64,000 bases of DNA from contig NC_053035.3 in the NCBI RefSeq assembly GCF_002575655.3, positions 94,761,322 through 94,825,321 of the forward strand. The letters are read 5' to 3'. This DNA is from Aegilops tauschii subsp. strangulata (lineage: Eukaryota > Streptophyta > Magnoliopsida > Poales > Poaceae). Below the pieces are notes generated by a model. It worked only from the letters and a program-made list of their open reading frames with translations. It had not been told where the DNA came from and searched no databases. This document shows positions 33,464 to 45,633 of the stretch, piece by piece (within the stretch, counting starts at the first letter, position 1; each line of letters opens with the position of its first letter). Both the position numbers and the translations under genes were made by a program.

Positions 33464-34636
33464 TGTCGGAGTAAATGGCCACGGGTAGCCTAACCGACTG
33501 CCCCTGGTTCTTCTGAAAAAATTATAAGGCCTTTGGGCCTCCGAGCATTCCAAGCATTGGGCCGACTTCCCTGGCCGGCTACTTCTGAAGCCGACTTCCG
33601 GAAGGCGACCCAGCCTTAGCAACCTCTCCCCAGGACAACTACGGGGTGGCCGACTCCAGGAGGCCGGCCAAGAAGGACGCCGACTCCAAGAAGCCGGCCG
33701 AGACCACAACCACCCAAGCAACCCCCACATAACGGTGACAAGACGGGGTGTGGCCACACTGCGGCCCACTACCCCCAAGGCCCGAGGTAGGCGTGGCCAC
33801 AGGAGGCCGTACGGGATGGCCGTCTCCTGTGCGGCTCAGCACTGTAGCCATGCCAGCCTCGACGTCATCCACGACCGACTCCTGTACGGCCTGCGGGCGG
33901 CGGGCCCCTTCTGCCAGAGAGAGGCGCAAAGGCGGCCCGGCCTCCCCCAGTCGGCCAGGGGTGTAGCCGGCCCCCAGAAGCCGGCTACTCCCTTTCCTCG
34001 AAGCAGGAGCCCCATTAAGGAGACAAGACGAGGTAAGGCTACAGTGAGAGTCCCCGAGGCGGCCCACTGTAGCCACGCTTACCTCGACAAAGCCCTCGTC
34101 ATCAGAGGCGAGGCTACAGTAAGCAGCCGCCGACAAGACCCCAGGCGGTGGGACCGGCCTGTCGACCAAGAAGCCGGCAGCCGGCGGGACCCACCAGTCG
34201 GCGGGACCCAACAGCCGGCGGAGAAGCCGGCGAGCGTAGACACTGATGGCTGGGACCAGTACCCAGCCGGATTACCATTGTATCCCCGGGGGGTAGGCCT
34301 ATATAAACCCCCCGGAGCACCCATGCAAAGGGTTGGCTTCTAAGCATAGCACACACACCATAGATAGAGAGAAGCAAGAGCTAGCCTTGTTCTTCTTCTC
34401 CCTTGAACCCAACAGCTCTAGGAGCGATTGTAGCTACCTTTCCTTGATCTAGTGATCATGCGGAGACCCAGCAGAGCAGGACTACGGGTGTTATCTCCCC
34501 GGAGAGCCCCGAACCTGGGTAAGATTTGCCGACGTGCATGTCTTCGCCTCATCCCGTTTCCAGGCACCGGCGATGTCTTATTGGCTCCCACAATGATAAG
34601 CCATCCATTGGCATATGTCGCACCAACCACCCGACA
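33464..34636 (+). repeat. 3' LTR of element C
   Basis: It is 1173 bp from TGTCGGAG to CCGACA, colinear with the 5' LTR; single-base indels in each cancel in length. TATATAAA at 34300-34307. Confidence 0.9.
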
Positions 34637-34898
34637 ACTTGCCTGGTGCCGTTCGTCATGGCTCATGTCACGAGGGCCTCGTGAGGTTTTACCCCGCCTT
34701 GATATCTCCACTCCTCGTGAGCCTGCCTGGCTAGGCCACTCCAGAGGAGGTCTTGCGTCGTCCGCCTCGCGAGGCTTGGACCCTCGCGAGGGTCTTGGAT
34801 GCCTTGTTGCTGAAGATGGGCCATACGGCCTGCTGTTTAGCCACGCTGTGGGTCGCAGGCAGGCAAGTCTGGGGACGCCCATTCCCAGAACGCCGACA
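34637..34898 (-). repeat. 3' LTR of B, right segment
   Basis: It begins with C's duplicated acttg, continues the B LTR and ends in GCCGACA at 34898. The F LTR gives the same continuation without interruption (about 62635-62887), which confirms the join. The other side is a polypurine tract. Confidence 0.85.
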
Positions 34899-34913
34899 GT
34901 AGCCCCCGGGCCC
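34899..34913 (-). promoter_or_regulatory. Polypurine tract of element B
   Basis: Minus-strand GGGCCCGGGGGCTAC ends at the LTR. The identical tract adjoins the F LTR (62888-62902). Confidence 0.75.
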
Positions 34914-35193
34914 AAGATGCGCTCGGGCTTGGCTTCGCAGCGAAGCCAAGGGTCATGTTCGGAGCACCGCGGGCCCCAAACGCATGCGGCCTCGGTTGAT
35001 GCATGGCGGTTGATTGGACGTGGGCGTCTCCGCTTCCCCACGCTGCCTCGGCAACTGCTTGACCTGACAAAAGGCTGGCGCGGGCAGTTCTTGCCTTCAT
35101 TGCTTCTTCCTTGCCTCGCTCCAGATCCCCTTGCTTGCTCCTCGCCACCGCTACCTCCAGATCCGCTCCAATCTCATCCTGCACCCGCAATCC
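34914..35193 (+). other. Leader of B's second ORF
   Basis: A non-coding stretch between polypurine tract and ATG 35194. It aligns loosely with F 62903-63221, which has a TATA box; I see no clear TATA here. Confidence 0.45.
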
Positions 35194-36194
35194 ATGGCGG
35201 CACGCAAAGTCAAGACTTCCTCGGCACCGGCTTGGTATGAGCCGGCCCTTGAGGCACCCACCGTCACGGAAAAAAGCCTTGCCTCCGTGTGCCTGCTGAC
35301 GGCAGACGAGAACAATGAGTGGGGGAAGACGGAGCTTCGTCTTGCTTCCGACGAGCCGGAGTCTGAAGGGAGCACCTTCTTCCCTTTCTTCTCGAGCAGC
35401 GTCGCCGTTGGGTTGGTCCCCCCTTTCTCTGATTTCTTTTATGAAGTCCTCGACCACTACGGTCTGCAGGCATTGCATCTCCATCCCAACTCTGTTCTCC
35501 TCCCGTCCATCTTCGCCTACTACTGTGAGGCGTACCTGGGCGTGATGCCGTCCGTGGCGTTGCTTCGCCATTTATTCTTCCTTCGTGTCGGCGAGGGTCA
35601 CATCTCCGGATGCGCTAACTTCGTCACATGCGGCAAGGCTAACTCGATCTCGAGCACCGGGAAGAGAGCCGACAACATCTGATCCAAATGGGTCATGATG
35701 GATGCCCGGCGTCCCGATCCGCGCCTGGCGTTGCCGACGGAGGCGCCCCGGCAGGGCAAGGGGTGGCCCAAGGCGGAGCTTGTCGATGAGCGGGCACCGT
35801 TAGTGCTGGGGCAGATGATGACCGACCTGAAGCCGGCAACGCGAGGGCGGCCAAGATAACAGGGGCGATGCTCCTGAGGGAGTTCTTGATGCTGCGGGTT
35901 TCCCCACTCCAGGCGCGCGCGCTTCCCCTCTGGGAGCTTGAAGAAGGGGCGAACAAGACCCGCCTGAGGCCAGGGGACCTGCCTGGCGATGAATTGGACG
36001 CCGTCCTGCGCCTCATAGTCGGGGACAACCAGGAGTACCCGCCTAGCGCCTTCGTTCCCCTGTTCCAACGCAGGGACCTGGAGGAATTCGTCGCCTCCAT
36101 GCCGACTTTTGATGCGCGTGGGCTGGTGCCGCCGGCGCTTCCGGAAGCTCCTATGGTGCAGAAACCGGTGGAGGTGTCTTCTGGCGAGTCCCGC
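35194..36194 (+). pseudogene. Element B second ORF, N-terminal part (Transposase_28-like)
   Basis: ATG 35194 (MAARKVKTSS) starts a protein on the strand opposite to gag/pol. Residues about 40-150 carry the Transposase_28-like fold: VPPFSDFFYEVLDHYGLQ, LHLHPNSVLLPS and FAYYCEAYLGVMPS. TGA at 35680-35682 interrupts the frame, and a frameshift follows near 35860. The next frame includes EFLMLRVSPLQARALPLW. Element S interrupts the gene at 36194/36195. Function unknown; the same gene type is in C and D. Confidence 0.65.
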
Positions 36195-39100
36195 TGTAAT
36201 GCCCATGATGCGGCTATATGTCCCACGTGTCGAGGCACGACTTAGAGGCATAACCGCATTGTGGTTTTGTCGCAAGAAGGGTCATCTTCACACAATCCCA
36301 TGTAATGAACAAGAATGGGATAAAGAGTTGGCTTACAATCGCCACTTCACACAATACATAAATATAATTCATACATCATCCAAAATACACACATAGACCG
36401 ACTACGGTCAAGATCCAAAAGAAAATAAGATAACCCCAAATTGTAGATCCCCGATCGTCCCAACTGGGCTCCACTACTGATCATCAGGAAAAGACACATA
36501 GTAACGACCACGTTGCTCATCGAACTCCCACTTGAGGTTGATCCCATCATCTGCACTGGCATCGTCGGCACCTGCAACTGTTTTGGTAGAATCTGTGAGT
36601 CACGAGGACTCAGCAATCTCACACCCGCGAGATCAAGTTTATTTAAGCTTATAGGATAGGATGGTGTAATGAGGTGGAGCTGCAAGAGGCACTAAGCATA
36701 TATGGTGGCTAAACATACGCAAATGAGAGCGAGAAGAGAAGCAACGGAACGGTCGTCATCTAGAAATGACCAAGAAGTGATCCTGAACTCCTACTTACGT
36801 CATTCATAACTCAAACCGTGTTCACTTCCCGGACTCCGCTGAGAAGAGACCATCACGGCTACACACACAGTTGATGTATTTTAACTGGGTCAAATGCCAA
36901 GTTCTCTACAACCGGACATTAACAAATTCCCATCTGCCTCATAACCGTGGGCACGGATTTTGAAAGATAATACCCTATAGGGGTGTCCCAACTTAGCCCA
37001 TCATAAGCTCTCACGGTCAACGAAGGATAAACCTTCTCCCGGAAAGACCCGATCAGTCTTGGAATCCCGGTTTACAAGACATTTCGACAATGGTAAAACA
37101 AGACCAGCAAAGCCACCCGAATGTGCCGACAAATCCCGATAGGAGCTGCACATATCTCGTTCTCAGGGCACACCATATGGGCAAGACGTCGGGTTGGCAT
37201 AGACCCTGGTTGCCCAGGGGCGCCGGACATCGCCAGTTTGGGCCAGCACTCGAAGGAGCACTGATCCGGGGGGGTTAAAATAAAGATGACCCTCGGGCTC
37301 GTGAAAACCCGGGGGAAAAGGCTTAGGTGGCAAATGGTAAAACCAAAGTTGGGCTTTGCTGGAGGAGTTTTATTCAAGGCGAATTGTCAAGGGGGTCCCA
37401 TAAATCACCCAACCGCGTAAGGAACGCAAACTCAAGGAACATAATACCGGTATAACAGAAACTAGGGCGGCAAGAGTGGAACAAAACACCAGGCATAAGG
37501 CCGAGCCTTCCACCCTTTACCAAATATATAGATGCATTAATTAAATAAGAGATATTGTGATATCCCAACATATCCATGTTCCAAGATGGAACAACCTTCA
37601 ACTTCACCTGCAACTAGCAACGCTATAAGCAGGGCTGAGCAAAAGCGGTAACTTAGCCAAACAACGGTTTGCTAGGAAAAGGATGGTTAGAGGCTGACAT
37701 GGCAATATGGGAGGCATGATATAGCAAGTGGTAGGTAGCGCAGCATGGCAATAGAGCGAACAACCAGCAAAGCAAAGATAGAAGTGATTTCGAGGGGTGG
37801 TCATCTTGCCTGCAAGGTTCTCAGAGTTGTCGAAAGCTTGATCCTCGTAAGCGTACTCAACAGGTTCCTTGTTCACGAACTCGTCTCCCGGCTCTACCCA
37901 AGACAAGAACACAAGAAATGGAACGACAATCAATCACGAGAAATGCACAAGCAACATGATGCAAAACATGTATGATATGCGAGATATGATATGCGATGCA
38001 TATGCGTGCTCCGGAAGGAAAATGATGAACAAGGCAGTAACTTGGCAAACCAAGCATGCCACTGGAAAGATGAGATGATTTCGGTCGAAATCGATATAAA
38101 GATCACCGGAAACGGATGCACGGTTTGCAAATGGCAAGCAAAACAAAAATGACACGAATCTGCGATTAACAGCATGATAGCACATAGAATGCAACAAGTA
38201 ACAATGCTACAGCACTCCAACATAGCAACAAAGCATATGGCAGTAATCTGCAGGCGATGCTTGACAAAATATGAACACTGAGCTACGGCTAGATCACAAC
38301 ATAACAGGCTCAAACAAGCATGGCAAAAGTGCAAAAGAAATCAGGTTCACAGACTTAGTGAAATTACTGGACATGGCTGAAACAGCATCAGGTAGCAATG
38401 TTCAGAGCACGAAATCAACATGCTACATGAACTTAACATGGCAAAACAAGGCATGGTAGTATTCTCATAAATGCATATGACAAAAGTCCCTTAATGACCA
38501 TAAGCCAAAAAGGACCAGAAGATATGATGTCAACCATGTAAACATAGCAAGTTTCGTTAACAGGTTTCAGACTTAGCAGAAAACAGAGCATGGCAGAAAC
38601 AATAATATGAAGGCATCTTGGTGAGCTTGATGCACTCACTACAAATCAATGCATGACAAAACAAGCATACCTACAGCAAGATGGCAAGTTTATGAAGCTA
38701 TCCATGGCAAGAGAAAATACATAACATGTATGGATCAACTACAATAAGCTTGGCAAAATTGAATAACACGTAAACAATCTGCCAGAAATATTTTATAGCA
38801 AACGTAGAGCAAGATTGAGTCATTCTATTGCACTCCATAATTGCAAACAAGGGCATGAATGGATCAATTACAATAATATCTACAAAACATCCTTACTGAA
38901 CATCTCCAAAATATGCACGGATCTCTCTGTACCATCAAGTTTACATGGCAACAAAATAACAACAGACCAAGACTGAGAGAAATTTACTGTCTCTGAAATC
39001 AGAAACATTACGGGGCCTAGTTTGCATGCTTGTGCTAGGTACCACAGAGATCAAAAAACTAAATGGCATACACCACTGGAAATATGGCATGGCATACAAT

Positions 39101-40400
39101 AAAAAACATGTAGAGCTCATGTCCATAAGATGCACAGATTAAATGATACAAAAATAACAAATCACCAAGTTCTGCTAAGTAACAGTAGATAACAGCAAGT
39201 AGCACTCTTGCACCAGAGATTTGGGAATCAAGATGGCCTCTAATGAACATGGTGCAATTAAACAAAATGAGGAGAATCACGAGACGAACATTTCGATATA
39301 TTAAACGCACGAAACAGAGCTATATGCAGAGAGTTACGATGCAATGAACATGGGCACATGCTGTAAAATATTGAAGACTTGGAGAAATTTCGGGGTACGG
39401 GAAAAAGTCAACGCACGGGTACTGTTCAGATCGGATCGGGCTAGGGTTCCCGAGCGGCGGCGCGACTCGCCGGAGAGGAGGCCGGAGGAGAGGGCCGGCG
39501 GGGCGAGGCGCGGAGGAGAGGAGGGCTCGGGGAGGCGCGGTGGTCGGCGGGGAAGGGGCGGCGCCGGCGGTGAGCTGCGGGGGTGGCGAGGCGACGGCGA
39601 CGTGGAGGCGGCGAGGCGGCGCGGTGGCCGGCGCGGCCGCGGCGAGGAGGCGGAGAGGACGGGCGGCGGGCGCGCGGACCGGGAGGGCGGCGGACGGGCC
39701 CCGGTGGGCCGGCGGTGATGTGGGCGCGGGCACGCCACGTGGCAGCGCGGGAGAGGCCGGCTGCAGCGGCGGACGTGTCCGTCGGTGGGGGAATTTGTCC
39801 GGCGACTGCGGGGAGAATTTTTAGGGTTTGATCTGCGAATGTTTTCGGGAGGGGATGCATATATATAGCTAGAGGGAGTTAGGAGAGTCCAAATGAGATG
39901 CGGTTTTCGCCCACACGATCGTGATCGAACGAACTAGAGCATGGAGGTGAGTTAGAGGGGTTTTGGGCTGTTTTGAGGGGTTTTTTGCTGCAACACACAG
40001 AAGGCATCTGCGGTTACCCGGTTAACCGTTGGAGTACCGAACGACCTCCAAATGGAACGAAACTTGACCGGTGGTCTACCGGTGGTATACCAAGGCCACT
40101 TGACAAGCCTCGGTCCATTCCGAGAACGTTCAACACCCACTCACCAAAAGAAACAAGAGGGGTACAACGGAGGAGGTGGGAGCGCTGGATTGCAAAACGG
40201 ACAACGGGGAAATTGCTCGGATGCAAGAGACGAACATGTATGCAAATGCAATGCACATGATGACATGATATGAGATGCATGACATGAACAAAAAGCAAAA
40301 CAAAAGACAAAACCGACCACGAAGGGAATATCATAACACATAGCCGAAAATGGCAAGAGTCGGAGTTACAAATATGGCAAGTTACATCCGGGGTGTTACA
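36195..40400 (-). mobile_element. Element S: probable 4.2 kb solo LTR
   Basis: The ends are TGTAATGCCC (36195) and GTGTTACA (40400), near-inverted copies (TGTAATGCCC..GATG against TGTAACACCC..GATG). The flanks are cccgc and cctgc, a 5-bp target duplication with one change. No gag/pol is visible. The size, the TGTAA..GCCC..GATGCG start and the lack of genes recall the giant LTRs of Sukkula-like LARD elements in Triticeae. A minus-strand TATATATA near 39860, followed by a very GC-rich transcribed-like block, supports the minus orientation. A non-coding transposon with long ends is the alternative. Confidence 0.6.
39400..39870 (-). promoter_or_regulatory. CpG-rich promoter block of element S
   Basis: The TATA run (about 39857-39866) reads TATATATA on the minus strand. 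The 450 bp downstream are very rich in C and G with dense CpG, in an otherwise AT-rich element. Pro/Ala/Arg-only ORFs in it (for example 39733-39320) are composition effects. Confidence 0.5.
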
Positions 40401-40707
40401 CCTGCAGAGAGGGGGAAGAGGAGGTGGACTCGGAGAAGACCCTGGAAGAGGTGGGGGAGGCCTTTCCTCTGAGCAAGGCCGAGATTCTCCGTGCCCTTCC
40501 TGATGATGCCGAGGCCGACGCCTACCAAGGGGAGAGGGAGCAGCCCCTCATCCCGACGAAGGGTAGGTCGTCGCTGGTGGCCCGCGGTAGCGCCTCCACC
40601 CCGACACCTCGTAGGGCTAGATCCGGCTCTGCTTCTGCACCGCCTGCTGCTGCCGGGACCCGAACGCCTGCCCCTCAGGTCCCCATGCTGTCGGGCTTCA
40701 AGCTTCC
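40401..40707 (+). pseudogene. Element B second ORF, middle part
   Basis: The gene resumes after S with the duplicated cctgc. The frame encodes an acidic stretch (EEVDSEKTLEEVGEAFPLS) and a Ser/Pro/Ala/Arg-rich linker (STPTPRRARSGSASAPPA). It ends at cttcc (40703-40707), where D is inserted. The linker matches in kind the disordered middle of C's protein. Confidence 0.6.
40703..40707. repeat. Left target-site duplication of element D (cttcc)
   Basis: cttcc occurs at 40703-40707 and 53694-53698, exactly flanking the two 520-bp LTRs. Confidence 0.9.
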
Positions 40708-41227
40708 TGTCGTGGAGTTGTCACGGCAGATGTCCTCAAGCTAGGACATAATCGTGGAGCCATCGCCGCTAGGAAGCTTGAAGGGGTTAAACGGGACAAG
40801 GAACACGAGGGTTTATACTGGTTCGGCCCCTTACGGTGAAGGTAAAAGCCTACGTCCAGTTTAGGTGGTATTGGTTAGGGTTTCGAGGACCAGGGAGCTT
40901 AACTGCTATGCCTGGCTCTCGACGAGATCTTCCTTGTACCTAAACCGCTTCCGGGTCGCCCCTTTATCTAGAGAGTTTGACGCCCAACAGCTTCTGAGAG
41001 CTCCGGCCGGCTCATAAGAGTGTCCGGCTCGGACTCTCAACTATTCTTGCCTTGCACTACAAGTTCTACCATAAGGACGGTTGTAACTACGGGCCTTAAG
41101 CCATCTCCGGGTCTTAAGCCCATCTTTGGCCCACCGTCTTCAAGCTTGGCGCCGGGCTTCAGGTGATGACCCTTATGAGTAACCCGGCCCCGCCGGGCGG
41201 GTGACTCTAAGGTTTATATCCTCAACA
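40708..41227 (-). repeat. 3' LTR of element D
   Basis: TGTCGTGG to CTCAACA, 520 bp. Its polypurine neighbour (minus-strand tctggggcctaa, 41228-41239) confirms it as the 3' LTR. Confidence 0.9.
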
Positions 41228-41512
41228 TTAGGCCCCAGATTGATTTGAGCCGGCTCATGTCAATCTTCAATCCTTTCGACAGAAAAAATCTCTGGCTTAC
41301 CATTGTGTGAAGGCCATAACCCGGCGTGACGTCATCCTCTGGATTCCGGGTAACCTGCCGTGACGTCATCTTCCATTAAGTCCGTTTTTTACTCCACCAT
41401 ATCCGCAACGGATCTTATCTTTACTGCCATCCCAAAAATCGAGGCGTTTTTTTTATGGTGAGATAACCGCGCCGTGGCCTCCTCGTTTCTCGCGCTCACT
41501 TATGAGCTTGCC

Positions 41513-41520
41513 CTTATAAG
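41513..41520 (+). promoter_or_regulatory. TATA box of D's second gene
   Basis: CTTATAAG lies 177 bp before a predicted 5'-UTR intron donor. A C-rich leader follows. It is outside the LTR, so the gene seems to have its own promoter. Confidence 0.5.
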
Positions 41521-41696
41521 TAGTCCGGCCCGTTGAGCCTCCAGCAGCCCGTCTTCCTCCTCACGCCACTGTTCCTCCGCTTGAGCTCCGTCGCCGTCGC
41601 CACCGCGGGTCTTCTCGTCCTCACCAACTCCGGCCGCTGCATCGACCTGTTGCGTCCAGAGAGATCGGCGGCGATCCCCGCGACTCACCAGCACCC

Positions 41697-42265
41697 GTAA
41701 GTCTTTGCCACTCCGTAGAGTAGATCCACATTAGGCTTCCGCAGTTCTTCCCGTGTTCTTCGCTGTTCCTCGCAAGTCCTGGTAGTTTTTATTTTTACCC
41801 CCTTTCCCGATCTCCAACTGCATAGGACTGCTGCGGTAGTTGTTTTACGCCCATTCCAATGTTCATAGATCCCTTCTTACTGCGTACAGGCTCTGTTCAG
41901 GCTTATGAACTTCCTCGGCGTCTGTTTTAGGTCTAGAAATCTTTCCTTTTATTCAACCATTTTGATCCAAAATTTTCACCACGATCTGTGAAACTTGTTT
42001 TCACTACACTTAGTAAAAACTGCATCTGCTGAGCTATGTCGGCTTACATTTCCGGCTCAAAGAAGCCACGTGCCGTGAAATTTTGCCGGCTCATTTATAA
42101 TAACGCTGTAGACAATTTGAATTACTCTCGCTTCCTTCAGCGGCTTAGATAACCCGATGCGTTTAGCCATATGTCATTAGGCCCCTTCATAAGCAGCCAC
42201 TTTAAACATTGAACTGTAAATTCCCTCTGACTTATAATTAAACCGGACATTTCCTTTTATCTTAG
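41697..42265 (+). other. Predicted 5'-UTR intron of D's second gene
   Basis: The donor cacccGTAAGT (41697) and acceptor ttttatcttAG (42265) bracket AT-rich DNA. The acceptor is 16 nt before ATG 42282. A long first intron in the leader is typical of active plant genes. Confidence 0.5.
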
Positions 42266-42281
42266 GCTTCCGACTTGCACC

Positions 42282-45200
42282 ATGCCTCCCAAAGCTCCCA
42301 AAGCACCCATCACTTGCAACTGGATGAGGTCCAACGTCACCGACGAAACCTTAGCAGACTTTGTGAAGACGGGTTACCTGCCCAAGAAGGACGTCATGTC
42401 TTACCGCGCCCCTGACCCGTCAGAGGAGAGACCACAGCCAAAGGACGGGGAGGTGGTAATATTTGCGGATCACATGAGCCGGGGCTTCGCACCGCCCAGC
42501 TCAAAGTTCTTCAGGGATGTACTGAATTTCTTTGACCTGCGGCCACAAGATATAGGACCCAATTCGGTGTCGAACATATGCAACTTCCAAGTGTTCTGCG
42601 AGGTCTAACTTGGAGAGGAACCCAACCTTCTGCTCTCTAGAGAGCTGTTCTATTTGAACCGCCAGAACGAGTGCGCCAACGGGCCGAGCTTAGAACTTGG
42701 TGGAATCTCCATTCAGCGACGGAGAGACTGCCTTTTTCCTTACGCCGAGCCGCCCAGCCACCCAAAGTACTGGAACCAGACGTGGTTCTACTGCCAAGAC
42801 ACATCGCCGGCTGACGAGAGCCCGCTGCCCGGCTTTCGCCCTTCACGTCTGGAACCAACTCACCCTCTGTCTGACAAGTTAACTCAGGCGGAGCGCCAAC
42901 ATCTGATCCCCACCATCAACAAAATCAAGGCTCTCCTGGGAAATGGCCTTAATGGCATTGATCTGGTCCGAGTCTGGATCTCGTGGCGGGTGATCCCCTT
43001 AAGCTGCCGCCCCGGTTTAATGTGTGAGTACTCGGGCCGGAAAGATGACCCCCTGAGACACAGCCACAATGATCTTCCTGAAGACGTTGCCGAGGATATG
43101 ACCAAGGCTCTCTTGAACGAGAGTTTGGCAGACTGCGGGAGGACTGTCTTAAGCCCCTTCTGCAAGACCAACCCGGCCCCAGCGGTAAGCCGCTGATCTG
43201 AACATCTTATTTTCTTCTGTAGATAACTTCCATCCGAACCTTAAGAAATCGTCATTGTACTTTTCAGGTTGATGACAAATTCTGGATGGTCAAATATGAC
43301 CATGAGGCGGCCAAGAAGGCCAGGAAGGCTAAGAAAGCCGCCAAGAGAGCCGCTCCCCGCAAGAAGGGAAGTAGGCCTACTGCTTCAGAGCTGCTGCAAC
43401 TAAGCGACAGCTCCGAGTCAGAGGTAACCCCTGAGCCTGTAAGCTCTTGTTGTATTTGTTGTTTATTTCTGTCCACCTTATCAATACTGTTCATCAACAG
43501 GATGACACCGGAGCAAGTAACCCGGTGGTTGAAGAGGTAATGACACTTTCCTCCGACTCGGAGCCCTTGCCAAGGCTGAAAGTCCGAAGGGTAACCCGGA
43601 AAGTAAGATTTTCACATCCTTTAGCTTATCAAGATCCTCAATTTCTTTTGAAGCAACAGATTCATGAGAGCCGGCGGCACACCCAGACCAACAAGGACGC
43701 TGACCACTCCTCTAGTTTACCTGACGCGTCGAGGAAACGCCGGACCGAGGTTATCTCCCACTTGTACCCTTTTCATCCTTTGGCGGGTGTTATACGTCAA
43801 CCGCTCAATTCTTCCGATTCAAACTATCAGGAAACCTCACCCTCCTCTGGTGACTCGATGCAATCAAACCTGCCGGCCTTCAAAACCGTACCCGGGTAAT
43901 GATGATCATCTCTTGTTGTGCTTATCTTTACTCATACTTTTGTACAAACCTTTTTGTCCTTCAGTGCCCAGGCAAAGCTCAGCAAGAGGGCAAAAAAGAA
44001 CAAGCCGGTCGAAGAGCCGGAATTGCCTGAACCGGAGGCTGCAGCTCAAGAACCGCCAGTTGCCTTTGCTCCTACAGCCGCCGCTCCAACCGACAAGCCA
44101 ATCGCAGAAACTTCTGCTAACCCGGAGACCTCCAGCCCGGCTCACCCGGCCGATGACCCGGACCTGGTAATCACCCGGACGGAGTTTGTTGAGCCGGGGA
44201 GACCCACTGCACTGGCCAAGTGCTCCGCCAAAGAAGAGCTGCTAGAGCGCCGCCGGGCCAATCTGGACCTCACCGACTTTGCCAATCTGAGCATCGGAGA
44301 GATCGTCTCCGGCTATGTCAGTCAGGTGCACAAGAGCCGGGACTTAGAGATCGACATGGTGAATCAGATTTAGCAGAAGTCTGAGGTACCACTCTTCTTA
44401 CTTACTGCATAGTTATCTTTACCATACTAGCCCCCAAGTCGACGACTTATGATTCAATATGTTGTAGACTTAAGTTCCGGCTTACTTCCATGAACCGGTA
44501 ATTTGTAGATAGAAATGTTCGATATGCATTAGCCCCCAAGTGCCAAGTGTCTTTGCTTGGAAAACGCTTGGGACTTTAAATTTGCATAGTAACTGTTCAT
44601 ACTATAACCCGGAAATTATGCAGGCTGCTTGCAAGAAGTTTGAGGCTGACATCTCCAATCTAAAGACCCGCCTGAGGACGCAAGAAACTGAGACCCGGAA
44701 GGCCAACGCCAAATTTGTGTCCAGTATTGCTGCTCAAGAGAGGCTGAAAAAAGACTTTGAAGCTGAACGGAAAGCTTGGGCCGAAGAGAAGGCTACTCTG
44801 GTGAGCCGGGCCGAACAGGCAGAGAAGGCTCTGACAGAGAAAACCACCGAACTCTCCAGCTTAAAGCGCCGCGTGTCCCAGATGGTTGCCGCGATCTTCG
44901 GTAAGTCATGCCACCGGCTCTCGTCAAGTTTATAATCTTTATATCTCATAACCCACCATTGCCAGCGGCTTATCTTACTCTGTTTAAACAGGTCCCAGAA
45001 GCGCCAACCTCAACCAAAGTGTGCTGACCAAGTTGAAGGCCGTGTACACCCTGGTGGAGCAACTCTACACCGGGTCACAGCGCGCCTTGGCCGTGGTGGC
45101 CCTATCCAACGAGGTGCCGACTCACCTGGCGGAAGTTCTTCGCCGGCTTGCCATTCTTCCTCAATGTGTCCAAGAGCTGCGACGGGCCTCTGCAAGAGCC

Positions 45201-45633
45201 GGCGCCATAGCTGCTCTGAGCCGGGCCAAGGCGTTCCTTCCAGAACTAGACCCGGCGGACATTGCCCTTGGCTACCCCAGTTTGAAGGAAGACGGCACCC
45301 CTTCGACCAAAAGGACTTTGCAGCCTGCGTGAAGATCGTACGCTCGGTGGCCACTCTGATTGGAAATGACACGGATCTGACCAAGTACCAGCCGGGTTAC
45401 GATGCGGAGAATCAGAGGATCCCCACTCCGCGTTATGAAGCCATCAGCTTAGTCCCGCCGACTCGTAAGCACACCTTTGCTCCGGAAATTGACCCACCGG
45501 GTTAATTGACGAGGAAGCTCGATTTGAAGCTCTGAGCGGCATTGACTGGAAATCATCAACTTTCCAGGTCTTGGGAACAGCCGGAGGAGCGGAGAGGGAT
45601 GAGCCGGAAGCTTCAACCCATCAAGCATCTTAA
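42282..45633 (+). pseudogene. Element D antisense second gene, multi-exon (Transposase_28-like, coiled coil)
   Basis: ATG 42282 (MPPKAPKAPITCNW) starts a Transposase_28-like region: SSKFFRDVLNFFDLRPQDIG, then a TAA at 42606 and YPAEPPSH-like sequence. Predicted introns, all GT-AG: 43185-43267, 43439-43500, 43603-43659, 43896-43964, 44386-44623 and 44901-44991. Exon 3 is Lys/Ala-rich, basic and possibly nuclear-targeting (KKARKAKKAAKRAAPRKKG). The exon from 44624 is a coiled coil (FEADISNLKTRLRTQETETR). The last exon has a helical domain and a frameshift near 45300; TAG 44371 is a further defect. The role is unknown. Confidence 0.65.

Larger units (their letters stand above)
20758..34636 (+). 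mobile_element. Element C: complete 13.9 kb Tat-type Gypsy retrotransposon
   Basis: Both LTRs are 1173 bp and are flanked by acttg duplications. Order: LTR, primer site, gag-protease, RT, two RNase H domains, integrase, convergent spacer, opposite-strand second gene, polypurine tract, LTR. By hand I count about 36 differences between the LTRs (about 97% identity). At a commonly used grass rate of 1.3e-8 per site per year this would mean roughly 1.2 million years; this is an inference. The polyprotein stays in one frame but has five in-frame stops. Confidence 0.9.

Noticed and set aside
39320..39738. Overlapping minus- and plus-strand ORFs of 130-140 codons in the GC-rich part of S
   Set aside because: They are Pro/Ala/Arg or Gly/Arg/Ala only, occur in several frames at once and show no domain. 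This is a composition effect of a CpG-rich LTR promoter.
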